From assembly GCA_030562195.1 (NCBI GenBank), contig JAUJPP010000003.1, positions 20,367,398-20,431,397 on the forward strand: DNA of 64,000 nucleotides. Reading direction: 5' to 3'. The stretch is from Nipponacmea schrenckii (taxonomy: Eukaryota; Mollusca; Gastropoda; Lottiidae). Below the pieces are notes generated by a model. That model had not been told where the DNA came from. It searched no databases and saw only the letters and a list, made by a program, of their open reading frames with translations. The position numbers and the translations under genes were made by a program. Shown one piece after another: positions 63,247 through 64,000 of this stretch (position 1 is its first letter; each line of letters begins with the position of its first letter).

Positions 63247-64000
63247 TCAATACATCCACCCTCTAACTTTTTTACTGGTTTTCTCAGTCATGGAGATTTT
63301 GATATGGTATGTTCCCTGTAAATATAAACAAGATAGAATGTTTGAAATTGATACAGAATACTCATTCTGGTTTTGTCAGTATACCTCGATTTATGTTTTC
63401 ACAACAGTAAGCTGTCAAAGAATGTGACGTTAATTTGTCCTGAAAATTATTGTGATTGAAAGTTTTTCTGATGTTCGAGAATTTCGTTTTCACGAGCAAC
63501 AATAGGTCGATTAACGGCATGCTCGTGGAATTTCGGTATTGATGACCAAAGCAGAGTGGTATCAAGTGTTCTGAAAACTGTGCAAGAGAAGCCAAGAAAG
63601 ACAATTCACTGGAAACCTGATTTACATCAAATTGTGTTGGTGGTAGTTTGATTTGTGATGGGTTAAATGGACAGGTACATGATAATCCATTATCTGATAA
63701 TTGTTTAGGACATCCTCCAACACTCGAAACATTACAGTCAATTGGAAGATTAACTTGTTTCATCCTCAGATCATAATCATTATTTTGAGTCAATGGGCAG
63801 TGTTTTTAAAAGTAACTGAATAATTCTTACCAAGTACAAACACCTTTAACACAGACAACATCGGTTAAAAAACACCTAACAATTCCTTCGTAATGACGAC
63901 ATCCATAGAGACAGCATCTTTGAATTGGAGACTTAGATTAATGTCTAAGGTGACTCTCATGGAACCAAGTATTAAATTCATTTAACTTGAGTCATGAATT
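63247..64000 (-). pseudogene. GM2A-like: GM2 activator-like gene b' (copy B), degraded, cut by window edge
   Basis: Duplicate of gene b; exon 1 would lie beyond 64000. Exon 2 (to about 63830) has a 2-base insertion (ATCGGTTAAAAAACACC versus ATTGGTGAAAACACC) and a deletion of about 28 bases near 63967. Exon 3 (about 63719-63587) has lost its acceptor and first 16 codons, including the CHYDDPCHFL segment, through a deletion of about 85 bases, and has lost its donor through another of about 17. Exon 4 (63315-63247) has a 4-base insertion after GTTAGAGG that gives VRGWMY-stop and removes the last conserved cysteine. Residual motifs GGCPKQLSDNGLSCTCPFNP and VNQVSSELSFLAS confirm the origin; note also LSC for LPC. 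Not expected to encode a functional protein. Confidence 0.85.

Overview
This window is animal nuclear DNA: AT-rich, with long introns, GT-AG splice sites, and dense transposable elements and minisatellites. The genes and repeats fit a lophotrochozoan, most likely a mollusc. The clues are a small cluster of GM2-activator-like secreted proteins and repeats that resemble the pearl/Helentron-associated elements of molluscs. Species cannot be fixed from the sequence alone. No bacterial or viral genome features are present.

Layout. (1) About 1-8.3 kb is repeat-rich and has no gene I can support. It holds a 977-bp TA-flanked inverted-repeat element, a second element with 43-bp inverted repeats, a 3.6-kb imperfect palindrome with 1-kb arms, and a 60-bp tandem array that reverses orientation across a 500-N assembly gap. 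(2) About 8.6-49.8 kb is one large plus-strand gene for an anoctamin (TMEM16 family). I reconstruct 28 coding exons (10643-49169) that join in phase into a protein of about 993 residues. All six calcium-coordinating acidic or Asn residues are present with the spacing known from TMEM16A. I also see a possible alternative first exon (26049-26138), a possible upstream exon (ending 8652) and three candidate microexons. The introns carry two complete pearl/HINE-like elements, several minisatellites, hairpin elements and a SINE. (3) About 51.3-64 kb, convergent with the anoctamin, is a minus-strand cluster of GM2-activator-like (ML-fold, lipid-binding) genes made by duplication of a two-gene block. 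Copy A (51.3-56 kb) has two intact four-exon genes. Copy B (58.07 kb to the window edge) has one intact gene with a 0.75-kb insertion in intron 1, and one pseudogene with several lesions that runs off the window.

How the genes work together: nothing suggests a shared pathway between the anoctamin (a membrane ion channel and/or lipid scramblase) and the GM2A-like proteins (secreted or lysosomal glycolipid carriers). The three visible GM2A-like promoters share a tandem GATA motif just upstream of a TATA box, which suggests co-expression in one tissue. The most distinctive observation is a roughly 30-copy minisatellite whose unit looks like the 3' splice site plus first bases of anoctamin exon 2, so the real acceptor is preceded by many decoys.

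Limits: all exon calls come from reading splice sites, phases and family motifs by eye. No alignment, transcript data or database search was run.
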